From NCBI GenBank assembly GCA_902795715.1, contig CADBME010000262.1, forward strand, positions 1 to 5,575: a stretch of DNA of 5,575 nucleotides, given 5' to 3'. Position 1 is the first letter of the stretch. The number at the start of each line of letters is the position of its first letter. The position numbers were made by a program, and so were the translations under genes. Origin of the DNA: an uncultured Lachnospiraceae bacterium (GTDB taxonomy: Bacteria; Bacillota_A; Clostridia; Lachnospirales; Lachnospiraceae). Below are positions 1 through 5,575 of the stretch, one piece after another. The notes under the pieces are model-generated. The model made no database searches. It was given only the letters and a program-made list of their open reading frames with translations, and was not told the origin of the DNA.

Positions 1-1
1 T

Positions 2-421
2 ATCTATTGGGCAACCAGTGCGGGTTTCCAGCTTCTTCAGCAGCTTGTAATCAACAAGATCATGGATAAGGCTGATATCGACGCCATGATCGCCGAGAAT
101 ATGGAGAAAGCTGCGAAAAGAAAGGCTAAAGGAAAAAAGACTCTTACTGAGAGACTTATGAATCGTACAGACAAAGCCCGGGAAAACCAGAATCAATCAT
201 CCCGTCAGTCCGCCAATAACAGAATGTATTCCGATAATCTGAAAAATATTCCTTCACCACAGCTTCAGGGGATGAGGGAAAAAGGATTTGACAGTGAAGA
301 TTATTATTCTGTCATTGATTCCATTGATCACAAAAAATTGGGTGAGATCAGCAGATATGCTTATTTTGTCAGTGAGTATGATAAGAAATACAAGAATCTG
401 AAGTCCGGTAATAAACAGTAA
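2..421 (+). CDS. yidC: YidC/Oxa1 membrane protein insertase, C-terminal part (5' truncated by window edge)
   Basis: The reading frame is open from base 2 and its beginning lies outside the window; 139 residues are visible. The first residues (IYWATSAGFQLLQQLVINKIM, nt 2-64) match the final transmembrane helix of YidC, which in this family reads roughly YW..SN.F...QQ..IN. The Met at nt 62 is therefore internal and not a start. About 118 hydrophilic residues follow. They begin with a strongly basic stretch (K/R-rich, nt 107-139), continue through a Gln/Asn/Ser-rich linker, and end in a Tyr/Lys-rich segment. YidC inserts membrane proteins into the cytoplasmic membrane, alone or with SecYEG, and the tail should lie in the cytoplasm, where basic tails of homologues contact ribosomes. 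Identity rests on the helix motif and on jag directly downstream (66-base gap), the classic yidC-jag pair. The catalytic groove arginine lies upstream and cannot be checked. Confidence 0.9.
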   Translation: MYWATSAGFQLLQQLVINKIMDKADIDAMIAENMEKAAKRKAKGKKTLTERLMNRTDKARENQNQSSRQSANNRMYSDNLKNIPSPQLQGMREKGFDSEDYYSVIDSIDHKKLGEISRYAYFVSEYDKKYKNLKSGNKQ

Positions 422-472
422 TTTGGGATCTCTTTATTAGGACAGGATCCGGTAAGGATGGATTTCAGATAA

Positions 473-478
473 GGGAGG
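473..478 (+). promoter_or_regulatory. Ribosome binding site of jag, supporting the GTG start
   Basis: GGGAGG lies 9 bases upstream of the GTG at 488. It fixes this GTG as the start: the protein then begins with MEVKEF, the usual opening of the Jag-N domain. I see no promoter-like pair in the 66-base yidC-jag gap, so jag is probably cotranscribed with yidC. Confidence 0.8.
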
Positions 479-487
479 ATTATAAAA

Positions 488-1135
488 GTGGAGGTTAAAG
501 AATTTCGTGGCAAAACAGTCAGCGATGCAATTACAGCTGCATCGATTGAACTTGGTATAACCAGTGATAAACTTAAATATGATATCATTGAAAATGGAAG
601 CAGCGGTTTTCTTGGCCTGTTTGGTGCGAAGGATGCAGTGATTCGCATTAACATGGAAAAGTCGATTGAAGAAAAAACAAAAGAGTTCTGCGATGATATG
701 TTTTCTGCCATGAAAGTTGAGACTCATGTCGACATTCAGTTTAACCAGGAAGAGAAAGTAATGGATATTGAACTCTCCGGACCCAATATGGGGGTTCTGA
801 TAGGAAAGAGAGGACAGACTCTCGACGCGATCCAGTATCTGATTTCTCTTTTTGTCAATAAAGAAAATGAAGAATATATTCGGGTAAAGGTCGACACAGA
901 GAATTACAGAGAAAGAAGAAAAGCTACTCTTGAGAAGCTGGCAAGGAAGATAGCCAGCTCTGTTAAGAGAAGTCGTCGTCCATTTGCATTTGAGCCTATG
1001 AATCCTTATGAGAGAAGGGTTATCCATTCCACACTTCAGAATGATAAGTATGTTATTACCAAGAGTGAAGGAGAGGAGCCCTATCGAAAAGTTGTCGTTA
1101 TGTTGAAGAAAGATAGAAAGTATCAAAGTCAATAG
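488..1135 (+). CDS. jag: Jag/KhpB RNA-binding protein (Jag-N, KH, R3H domains)
   Basis: 215 residues, starting at GTG and ending with TAG. Three domains are visible. The Jag-N domain spans residues 1-55, with the characteristic GSSGFLGLFGAKDA stretch at 37-50. After a short linker rich in Glu/Lys comes a KH domain, with its nucleic-acid loop GKRGQTLDAIQYL at 106-118. An R3H domain covers about 140-208 and carries the defining Arg-x3-His as R176 and H180 within NPYERRVIH. Jag (KhpB, EloR in pneumococcus) is a cytoplasmic single-stranded RNA-binding protein. In other Firmicutes it pairs with KhpA and influences cell elongation and division, and it is named for its association with SpoIIIJ/YidC. 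The length matches the compact Bacillus-type form, not the long-linker streptococcal form (over 300 residues). The regulatory phosphorylated threonine described in the pneumococcal linker cannot be assigned here. It is followed by an intrinsic terminator. RNA targets cannot be told from sequence. Confidence 0.95.
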   Translation: MEVKEFRGKTVSDAITAASIELGITSDKLKYDIIENGSSGFLGLFGAKDAVIRINMEKSIEEKTKEFCDDMFSAMKVETHVDIQFNQEEKVMDIELSGPNMGVLIGKRGQTLDAIQYLISLFVNKENEEYIRVKVDTENYRERRKATLEKLARKIASSVKRSRRPFAFEPMNPYERRVIHSTLQNDKYVITKSEGEEPYRKVVVMLKKDRKYQSQ

Positions 1136-1176
1136 GCGGCATCCTGGAGAAAATAAGATATTAAGGAAGAAGATTG

Positions 1177-1221
1177 AAGGATGTTTAAAAATTCCAAATG
1201 AATTTTTAAGCATCCTTTTTT
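1177..1221 (+). terminator. Rho-independent terminator closing the yidC-jag transcription unit
   Basis: The arms at 1177-1193 and 1201-1217 pair over 17 bases with a single G-U wobble (1184/1210). The loop is the seven bases CCAAATG, and a run of six T (1216-1221) follows the right arm, partly overlapping the outermost A-T pairs. It sits 41 bases after the jag stop codon. The T run is on the + strand side only, so it should act on rightward transcription. The lower stem (AAGGATG/CATCCTT) is fairly GC-containing and the upper stem is AT-rich. Confidence 0.9.
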
Positions 1222-1241
1222 CACATTTTCCAGGAACTTAT

Positions 1242-1270
1242 TTAAAAAGATCAGGATAAAAGTATATAAT
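1242..1270 (+). promoter_or_regulatory. Predicted sigma-A promoter for mnmE-mnmG-rsmG
   Basis: A perfect -10 hexamer TATAAT lies at 1265-1270. Seventeen bases upstream is TTAAAA (1242-1247), matching TTGACA at four of six positions; TTTAAA at 1241-1246 with an 18-base spacer is an equal alternative. There is no extended -10 TG. Transcription would start near 1277, leaving a leader of about 80 bases before mnmE. Its position just after the jag terminator makes good sense, since mnmE would otherwise lack a promoter. In AT-rich DNA such matches also arise by chance, but the perfect -10 and the context favour a real promoter. Confidence 0.65.
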
Positions 1271-1274
1271 CTGC

Positions 1275-1294
1275 CTTATCTTTATAAGAATAAG
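1275..1294 (+). repeat. Imperfect palindrome at the predicted transcription start
   Basis: Twenty bases centred on TTATAA with arms CTTAT and ATAAG; 16 of 20 positions are self-complementary. It overlaps the predicted +1 of the mnmE promoter, where an operator could sit. It is AT-rich, so chance symmetry is plausible, and no known repressor site is recognised. Confidence 0.25.
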
Positions 1295-1303
1295 AAAAGC
1301 TGA

Positions 1304-1327
1304 CCTTTAACTATATTTGATTAAAGG
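1304..1327 (+). promoter_or_regulatory. Inverted repeat in the mnmE leader, possible small hairpin
   Basis: CCTTTAA (1304-1310) and TTAAAGG (1321-1327) are perfect complements separated by ten bases. In RNA this would be a weak seven-pair hairpin. The right arm contains the AAAGG that could serve as ribosome binding site for the mini-ORF at 1337. The hairpin does not cover the mnmE binding site itself. No T run follows, so it is not a terminator. A regulatory role is inference only. Confidence 0.3.
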
Positions 1328-1336
1328 AAAAACAGG

Positions 1337-1357
1337 ATGGTGGGAAGGACATATTAA
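1337..1357 (+). other. Possible six-codon leader ORF immediately before mnmE
   Basis: ATG GTG GGA AGG ACA TAT TAA would encode MVGRTY. It is preceded, with 8 bases between, by AAAGGA (1323-1328), a reasonable Shine-Dalgarno sequence. It is in the same frame as mnmE and its TAA directly abuts the mnmE ATG (TAAATG). The mnmE ribosome binding site lies inside it. It may be chance, since very short ORFs are frequent. No evidence of translation can be had from this sequence alone. Confidence 0.2.
1342..1349 (+). promoter_or_regulatory. Ribosome binding site of mnmE
   Basis: GGGAAGGA, with the AAGGA core at 1345-1349, ends 8 bases before the ATG at 1358. It supports that start, after which the conserved N-terminus of MnmE (DTIASIASP, residues 8-16) begins at once. 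Confidence 0.75.
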
Positions 1358-2770
1358 ATGAATAAGATTAATGAATTTGATACAATCGCATCCATAGCCA
1401 GTCCGGTTTCCAATTCGGGAATCGGTATCATAAGAATCAGCGGATCGGAAGCCCTGCCCATAATCCGTAGAATTTTCAGCCCCCATAATGAAAAATGGAA
1501 GAAGAGGGACCTGGAAACCTACAGAATATATTATGGTAATATTCTGGAAAATATGGGATGTGAGCAGGAGAAGATTATCGATGAATGTATTATTCTGGTC
1601 ATGAAGGGTCCTAACAGTTATACCAGAGAAGATGTAGTCGAAATTGATTGCCATGGTGGAGTTGTCGTAATTAAAAGAATACTTGACCTGGTAATAAAAC
1701 AGGGAGCAAGGATTGCGGAACCTGGTGAATTTACCAAGAGAGCTTTTTTAAATGGAAGGATTGATTTGTCCCAGGCTGAGGCTGTTATGGATCTGATTGA
1801 GTCAAAAAATGACATGGCCAGGCAGAACTCCATGGATCAGTTAAAAGGAAGTTTGTCTGAGAGAATAAGATTTCTGCGTGAAAGTATTCTTTATCAGATT
1901 GCTTATATTGAATCAGCCCTGGATGATCCGGAGCACTATGATTTGGATGGATTTGGGGAATCACTGAATCAGAAATGCCATGAATGGTCTCAGGAATTGG
2001 ATAAGCTGATATCATCATATTCCAATGGGAGAATGATATCTGAAGGAATCAGAACATGTATAGTTGGAAAACCAAATGCAGGTAAATCATCTTTTCTGAA
2101 TGCTCTTTTGGGGGAAGATAGGGCTATCGTGACCGAAATTGCCGGTACCACCCGGGATACATTGGAAGAGTATATTACTATTGATGGGATTACCCTTCAT
2201 CTGGTGGATACGGCCGGAATAAGAGATACTCAGGATAAGGTGGAATCTATTGGAGTAGAGAGAGCTCTTTTGGAACTGGAAAAGGCAGATCTGGTTCTCT
2301 TTCTGATGGATCGGTCCGGAGAGATCAGTGATGAGGATATATCTATCATTGAACAGATCAGAGATAAAAATAAAATTGTTCTTTTAAATAAATCAGATCT
2401 CGATGATCAGATTTTATCGATAGACAGGATACGCAGGTATTTTCCGGATGAAGTTCCTATATTATCTATATCAGCAAAGTATAGTGAAGGAATCGGACAT
2501 TTCCACGAAGAATTGAAAAAGATGATGTTTCATGGCAAAATGGATTTAAATGATGATATAGTCATTACCAATGAGAGGCACAGGTCTCTTCTTGAAATGA
2601 GTCTTCATTCGATTCATAATGTCGTTGATAGTATTTATGCTGCCATGCCGGAAGATTTCTATACTATTGATTTGATGGATGCTTATGAGTCTTTGGGAAA
2701 GATTCTCGGTGAGTCTGTGGATGATGATCTGGCAAATGAAATCTTCTCCAGGTTCTGTACCGGAAAATAA
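1358..2770 (+). CDS. mnmE: tRNA uridine-5-carboxymethylaminomethyl(34) synthesis GTPase MnmE
   Basis: 470 residues, close to the family's usual 450-460. MnmE (TrmE, ThdF) works with MnmG in a cytoplasmic complex that adds the (carboxymethyl)aminomethyl group to U34 of tRNAs reading NNA/NNG codons, using a folate one-carbon unit and glycine or ammonium. The N-terminal folate-binding domain covers residues 1-125 (DTIASIASP, SGIGIIRISG, EPGEFTKRAFLNGRIDLSQAEAV across 121-143). A helical domain is split around the G domain. G domain motifs are G1 GKPNAGKSS 237-245, G2 GTTRDT 263-268, G3 DTAG 284-287, G4 NKSD 344-347 and G5 SAK 372-374. Glu296 falls where the catalytic Glu282 of the E. coli enzyme lies (12 residues after the G3 Asp). 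The C-terminus is FCTGK, keeping the conserved Cys467, but with Thr where Ile or a similar aliphatic residue is usual. It is the first gene of a probable mnmE-mnmG-rsmG operon, with its own predicted promoter. Confidence 0.98.
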   Translation: MNKINEFDTIASIASPVSNSGIGIIRISGSEALPIIRRIFSPHNEKWKKRDLETYRIYYGNILENMGCEQEKIIDECIILVMKGPNSYTREDVVEIDCHGGVVVIKRILDLVIKQGARIAEPGEFTKRAFLNGRIDLSQAEAVMDLIESKNDMARQNSMDQLKGSLSERIRFLRESILYQIAYIESALDDPEHYDLDGFGESLNQKCHEWSQELDKLISSYSNGRMISEGIRTCIVGKPNAGKSSFLNALLGEDRAIVTEIAGTTRDTLEEYITIDGITLHLVDTAGIRDTQDKVESIGVERALLELEKADLVLFLMDRSGEISDEDISIIEQIRDKNKIVLLNKSDLDDQILSIDRIRRYFPDEVPILSISAKYSEGIGHFHEELKKMMFHGKMDLNDDIVITNERHRSLLEMSLHSIHNVVDSIYAAMPEDFYTIDLMDAYESLGKILGESVDDDLANEIFSRFCTGK

Positions 2771-2832
2771 GAAGAAGTATGAGAATAATTCCATGTTTTC
2801 AGAAATTCTGTATAAGGGATAAAGGGATGAAC

Positions 2833-2837
2833 GGAGG
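2833..2837 (+). promoter_or_regulatory. Ribosome binding site of mnmG
   Basis: GGAGG lies 5 bases before the ATG at 2843, a slightly short but workable spacing. The following residues lead straight into the FAD-binding strand ([14 protein letters not shown]), confirming this start. The 72-base mnmE-mnmG gap otherwise holds no convincing promoter or terminator. Confidence 0.75.
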
Positions 2838-2842
2838 TATCT

Positions 2843-4849
2843 ATGAATCCTGTTATAGAAGAATATGACGTAATAGTTGTAGGTGCCGGACATGCCGGCT
2901 GCGAAGCAGCTCTGGCTGCAGCAAGAATGGGATGTGAGACAATTCTGTTTACGATCAGCATGAACAGTGTTGCTCTTATGCCGTGTAATCCAAATATCGG
3001 CGGCAGTTCCAAAGGCCATCTTGTAAGAGAAGTGGATGCTTTGGGCGGAGAGATGGGAAAAAACATTGATAAAACCTATATTCAGTCCAAAATGCTGAAT
3101 CGTTCTAAGGGACCGGCTGTTCATTCCTTAAGAGCTCAGGCTGATAAGGATTCCTATTCCCAGACTATGAGATATACGCTCCAAAATACAGATCATCTGA
3201 CTCTGCGCCAGGCTGAGGTATCTCAACTGATTATTGAAAATAAAGGAAATACAGAAAAGAAAGATATCGAAGGTATAGAAAATAAATCAGAAGAAGTTTC
3301 CTCCAATAATAGGAAGAATAAAAAAACTGAAAAAAATATCAGAGTAATTAGAGGAATAAAGACATATTCCGGTGCAACATACTATGCCAAAGCGGTTGTT
3401 CTTACTACCGGAACTTATCTGAAAGCCAGATGTCTTTATGGAGATGTTATACAGTATACCGGACCAAATGGACTTCAGCCGGCCAATTATCTCAGTGATT
3501 CCATGAGGGAGAATGGTATAGAATTATATCGGTTTAAAACAGGGACTCCGGCCCGTATTGACAAAAGATCTATTAACTTTGATGTGATGGAAGAGCAGTT
3601 TGGGGATGAAAAAGTAGTCCCCTTCAGCTTCACCAATCGGGAAGAAGACATAAGAAGAGATCAGATTTCCTGCTGGCTTACCTATACCAATGAAGAAACA
3701 CACAGAATCATTCGGGAAAATCTTGACAGATCTCCCATCTATGGAGACGCAGGATTAATTGAAGGAACCGGACCAAGATACTGTCCTTCTATAGAAGATA
3801 AGGTAGTAAGATTCTCAGATAAAAACAGGCATCAGCTTTTTATTGAGCCTGAAGGAGAATTTACCAATGAGATGTATATAGGCGGGATGAGTTCTTCCAT
3901 GCCGGAAGACGTCCAATATGCCATGTATCGAAGTGTAAAAGGACTGGAGAATGCAAAAATAATAAGAAATGCTTATGCCATTGAATATGATTGTATAAAT
4001 CCTAATCAACTAAAGCATTCACTGGAGTGTAAGAATATAAGGGGATTATTTTGTGCAGGTCAGATTAATGGAAGTTCAGGTTATGAGGAGGCAGCAGGCC
4101 AGGGAATACTTGCGGGTATTAACGCAGCCAGGCATGTGAAAAAGCAGGAATCAATTATTTTGGATCGATCCCAGGCTTATATAGGCGTATTGATTGATGA
4201 TCTGGTTACGAAAAAGAATTATGAACCATATCGTATGATGACATCAAGAGCTGAGTACAGGCTTCTGCTCAGACAGGACAATGCAGATATGAGATTGACT
4301 CCTATTGGTTACCAGGTTGGACTTATTGATAAAGATAGATATGAAAGATTTCTTTTAAAAAAACAAAGGATTGAAGAAGAAGTAGATCGTCTCAATAAGA
4401 TAACCATAGGTGGATCAAAGGAAGTTCAGGAAAAATTGATATCAATGGGAACTACTCCTCTTAAAACGTCAGTGACTCTTTCTGAATTGATCAAGCGTCC
4501 GGAGTTATCTTATGAAAAGATTCAGGCTTTGGATCCTGACCGTCCGGATCTTCCGGAGGATGTGACCTGGCAGGTTAATATAACTATCAAATATGAAGGT
4601 TATATTATTAGACAGATGAGACAGGTAGAGCAATTTAAGAAAATGGAGAAAAAGATTATACCGGAAGAGATTGATTACAATGATATTCAAAATCTTCGAA
4701 AGGAAGCAATTCAAAAGCTCAATGATATACGTCCTGTTTCTATCGGACAGGCATCCAGAATATCCGGTGTATCTCCTTCGGATATTTCCGTTCTTTTAGT
4801 GTATATAGAACAATATCGGAGAAACCATTTTGAAAATGCGGAGGGATAA
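2843..4849 (+). CDS. mnmG: tRNA uridine-5-carboxymethylaminomethyl(34) synthesis enzyme MnmG (GidA), FAD-dependent
   Basis: 668 residues, about 40 longer than typical MnmG (near 629). It is the flavoprotein partner of MnmE in tRNA U34 modification and binds FAD and NADH. The Rossmann dinucleotide motif [10 protein letters not shown] is at 14-23. MPCNPNIGG (46-54) carries Cys48, and [13 protein letters not shown] (308-320) carries Cys314. These correspond to the two conserved cysteines of the E. coli enzyme (47 and 277). Further family signatures are [15 protein letters not shown] 88-102, [11 protein letters not shown] 230-240, [14 protein letters not shown] 408-421 and [16 protein letters not shown] 467-482. 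The C-terminal MnmE/tRNA-interaction region has YEGYIIRQ 584-591 and [20 protein letters not shown] 630-649. Residues about 134-166 are a hydrophilic Lys/Glu/Asn-rich insertion between two strands before [12 protein letters not shown], and account for most of the extra length. The gene lies 72 bases after mnmE and its last codons contain the rsmG ribosome binding site. All key residues are intact, so it should be functional. Confidence 0.98.
   Translation: MNPVIEEYDVIVVGAGHAGCEAALAAARMGCETILFTISMNSVALMPCNPNIGGSSKGHLVREVDALGGEMGKNIDKTYIQSKMLNRSKGPAVHSLRAQADKDSYSQTMRYTLQNTDHLTLRQAEVSQLIIENKGNTEKKDIEGIENKSEEVSSNNRKNKKTEKNIRVIRGIKTYSGATYYAKAVVLTTGTYLKARCLYGDVIQYTGPNGLQPANYLSDSMRENGIELYRFKTGTPARIDKRSINFDVMEEQFGDEKVVPFSFTNREEDIRRDQISCWLTYTNEETHRIIRENLDRSPIYGDAGLIEGTGPRYCPSIEDKVVRFSDKNRHQLFIEPEGEFTNEMYIGGMSSSMPEDVQYAMYRSVKGLENAKIIRNAYAIEYDCINPNQLKHSLECKNIRGLFCAGQINGSSGYEEAAGQGILAGINAARHVKKQESIILDRSQAYIGVLIDDLVTKKNYEPYRMMTSRAEYRLLLRQDNADMRLTPIGYQVGLIDKDRYERFLLKKQRIEEEVDRLNKITIGGSKEVQEKLISMGTTPLKTSVTLSELIKRPELSYEKIQALDPDRPDLPEDVTWQVNITIKYEGYIIRQMRQVEQFKKMEKKIIPEEIDYNDIQNLRKEAIQKLNDIRPVSIGQASRISGVSPSDISVLLVYIEQYRRNHFENAEG
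4840..4844 (+). promoter_or_regulatory. Ribosome binding site of rsmG inside the mnmG 3' end
   Basis: GGAGG lies 5 bases before the ATG at 4850, within the last mnmG codons. With the TAAATG junction (mnmG stop 4847-4849, rsmG start 4850-4852) this suggests translational coupling: ribosomes ending mnmG can restart on rsmG. Confidence 0.8.
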
Positions 4850-5566
4850 ATGGAATTTAAAGACCGTCTGAAGTTAAAATCAGAAAAAGAAGGATATACA
4901 CTGAGTGAAAAACAGATCAGACAGTTTGATATCTTTTATCATATGGTTGTAGAGAACAATAAATTTATGAATCTTACATCCATTACGGAGGAAGATGAAT
5001 TTATTGACAAACATATTATTGACAGTTTGTCCGGATCTAAAATCCTTTCTTTTGACAACATATCTAAATGTATAGATATAGGAACCGGTGCAGGTTTTCC
5101 TGGTATTCCATTAAAAATATTATATCCGGATACGGGATTTGTTCTTCTGGATTCTCTGCGAAAAAGGATAAATTTTATTGAAAAAGTAATCGAAAAAACA
5201 GGAATTGATAAGGTTATCGCAATCCACAGCCGGGCTGAAGATGCTGCCAGGGATCCAGTTTACAGAGAACAATTTGATTTGTGTGTATCCAGAGCTGTTG
5301 CTTCCCTTCCTGTTCTGATGGAGTATTGTATTCCCTTTGTGAAAAAAAATGGTTATTTTATATCTTATAAATCCAAAAAGGGTTTGGACGAAATTAAAGA
5401 TTCAGAACACTGTCTGAAAGTACTTGGATCCGAAATTGAGAAGGTTGAAGACTTCTCCATATCCGATATTGCTTCGGAAAGACTTTTAATCATGATAAAG
5501 AAAGTGAAGAATACACATCATATTTATCCCAGAAAATCTGGGATTCCATCAAAAAAACCATTATAA
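4850..5566 (+). CDS. rsmG: 16S rRNA (guanine(527)-N7)-methyltransferase RsmG (GidB)
   Basis: 238 residues, in line with the Firmicutes form (B. subtilis about 239). RsmG uses S-adenosylmethionine to methylate N7 of G527 in the 530 loop of 16S rRNA; in other bacteria its loss gives low-level streptomycin resistance. Visible signatures in order are NLTSI 41-45, KHIIDSL 54-60, the SAM-binding loop DIGTGAGFPGIPLKI 76-90, LLDSLRKRINFI 99-110 (acidic Asp101 at the end of strand 2), HSRAED 126-131, SRAVASLPVLMEYC 147-160, and the C-terminal YPRKSGIPSKKPL 226-238, which shows the gene is complete. The start directly abuts the mnmG stop with a good ribosome binding site, so it is almost certainly in the same operon. 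Only 9 bases follow the stop in the window and no terminator is seen; parA or noc-like genes often come next in related genomes, which is not testable here. Confidence 0.98.
   Translation: MEFKDRLKLKSEKEGYTLSEKQIRQFDIFYHMVVENNKFMNLTSITEEDEFIDKHIIDSLSGSKILSFDNISKCIDIGTGAGFPGIPLKILYPDTGFVLLDSLRKRINFIEKVIEKTGIDKVIAIHSRAEDAARDPVYREQFDLCVSRAVASLPVLMEYCIPFVKKNGYFISYKSKKGLDEIKDSEHCLKVLGSEIEKVEDFSISDIASERLLIMIKKVKNTHHIYPRKSGIPSKKPL
5526..5544 (+). repeat. Perfect 8-bp inverted repeat within the rsmG 3' end
   Basis: ATCCCAGA and TCTGGGAT flank a three-base AAA loop, 20 bases before the rsmG stop codon. No T run follows on the + strand, and none follows on the - strand side, so it does not look like an intrinsic terminator. 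The bases encode the conserved C-terminal PRKSGI motif, which may explain part of the symmetry. It could stabilise the mRNA or mark a processing site, but this is speculation. Confidence 0.4.
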
Positions 5567-5575
5567 TTATTATAA

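Noticed and set aside
437..1213. Long open frame on the - strand across jag (about 258 codons)
   Set aside because: It lies opposite a clear jag gene, its translation resembles no family I know, and it begins inside the terminator hairpin; it is a by-product of jag codon use.
1136..1357. Riboswitch, T-box or small RNA gene in the jag-mnmE gap
   Set aside because: No T-box sequence or conserved riboswitch core was recognised; the gap is accounted for by a terminator, a promoter and a short leader.
2008..2040. GATATCAT/ATGATATC inverted repeat within mnmE
   Set aside because: Eight-base arms with a 17-base loop inside a conserved coding region, no T run and no context for a role; likely chance.
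2800..2810. CAGAAATTCTG small palindrome between mnmE and mnmG
   Set aside because: Only five-base arms in AT-rich DNA, with no loop large enough for an RNA hairpin and no promoter nearby.
2788..2816. Possible promoter before mnmG with TATAAG at 2811-2816
   Set aside because: No acceptable -35 hexamer at 16-18 bases; the short gap and shared function favour cotranscription with mnmE.
2793..2822. Nine-codon ORF (MFSEILYKG) in the mnmE-mnmG gap, and another short ORF from 2779
   Set aside because: Neither has a Shine-Dalgarno sequence at a proper distance, and the second runs out of frame into mnmG.
2546..3124. Open frame on the - strand spanning the mnmE 3' end and mnmG 5' end
   Set aside because: It is antisense to two well-supported genes, with no recognisable domain in its translation.

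Overview
The window is a low-GC segment in which every gene lies on the + strand, in the order yidC (3' end only), jag/khpB, mnmE, mnmG, rsmG. This is the conserved block found near the chromosomal replication origin of many Firmicutes, where it normally follows rpmH-rnpA-(yidD) and precedes parA/parB. The AT-rich composition, frequent AGA/AGG and ATA codons, strong GGAGG-type ribosome binding sites, the long hydrophilic YidC tail and the compact Jag protein point to a clostridial bacterium, probably of the Lachnospiraceae type. The family-level placement is inference.

Layout: bases 2-421 encode the last transmembrane segment and cytoplasmic tail of the YidC membrane insertase. After 66 bases comes jag (488-1135, GTG start), an RNA-binding protein with Jag-N, KH and R3H domains. 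A strong intrinsic terminator (1177-1221) closes the yidC-jag unit. The 222-base gap before mnmE also holds a credible sigma-A promoter (-35 near 1242-1247, -10 TATAAT at 1265-1270) and a leader of about 80 bases with small inverted repeats and a possible six-codon leader ORF. mnmE (1358-2770), mnmG (2843-4849) and rsmG (4850-5566) then follow as one probable transcription unit. The rsmG start codon directly abuts the mnmG stop codon (TAAATG). No terminator is seen after rsmG before the window ends, so the operon may continue.

Function: YidC inserts membrane proteins and Jag is its customary genomic neighbour. MnmE (GTPase) and MnmG (FAD protein) form the complex that modifies the wobble uridine (U34) of a set of tRNAs. 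RsmG methylates G527 of 16S rRNA. The second operon therefore serves decoding accuracy through tRNA and rRNA modification.

I see no mobile element, CRISPR array, tRNA/rRNA gene or evidence of a new system. This is ordinary core genome. The points most worth a second look are the structured mnmE leader with its possible mini-ORF, a charged insertion of about 33 residues in MnmG, and the long YidC tail.
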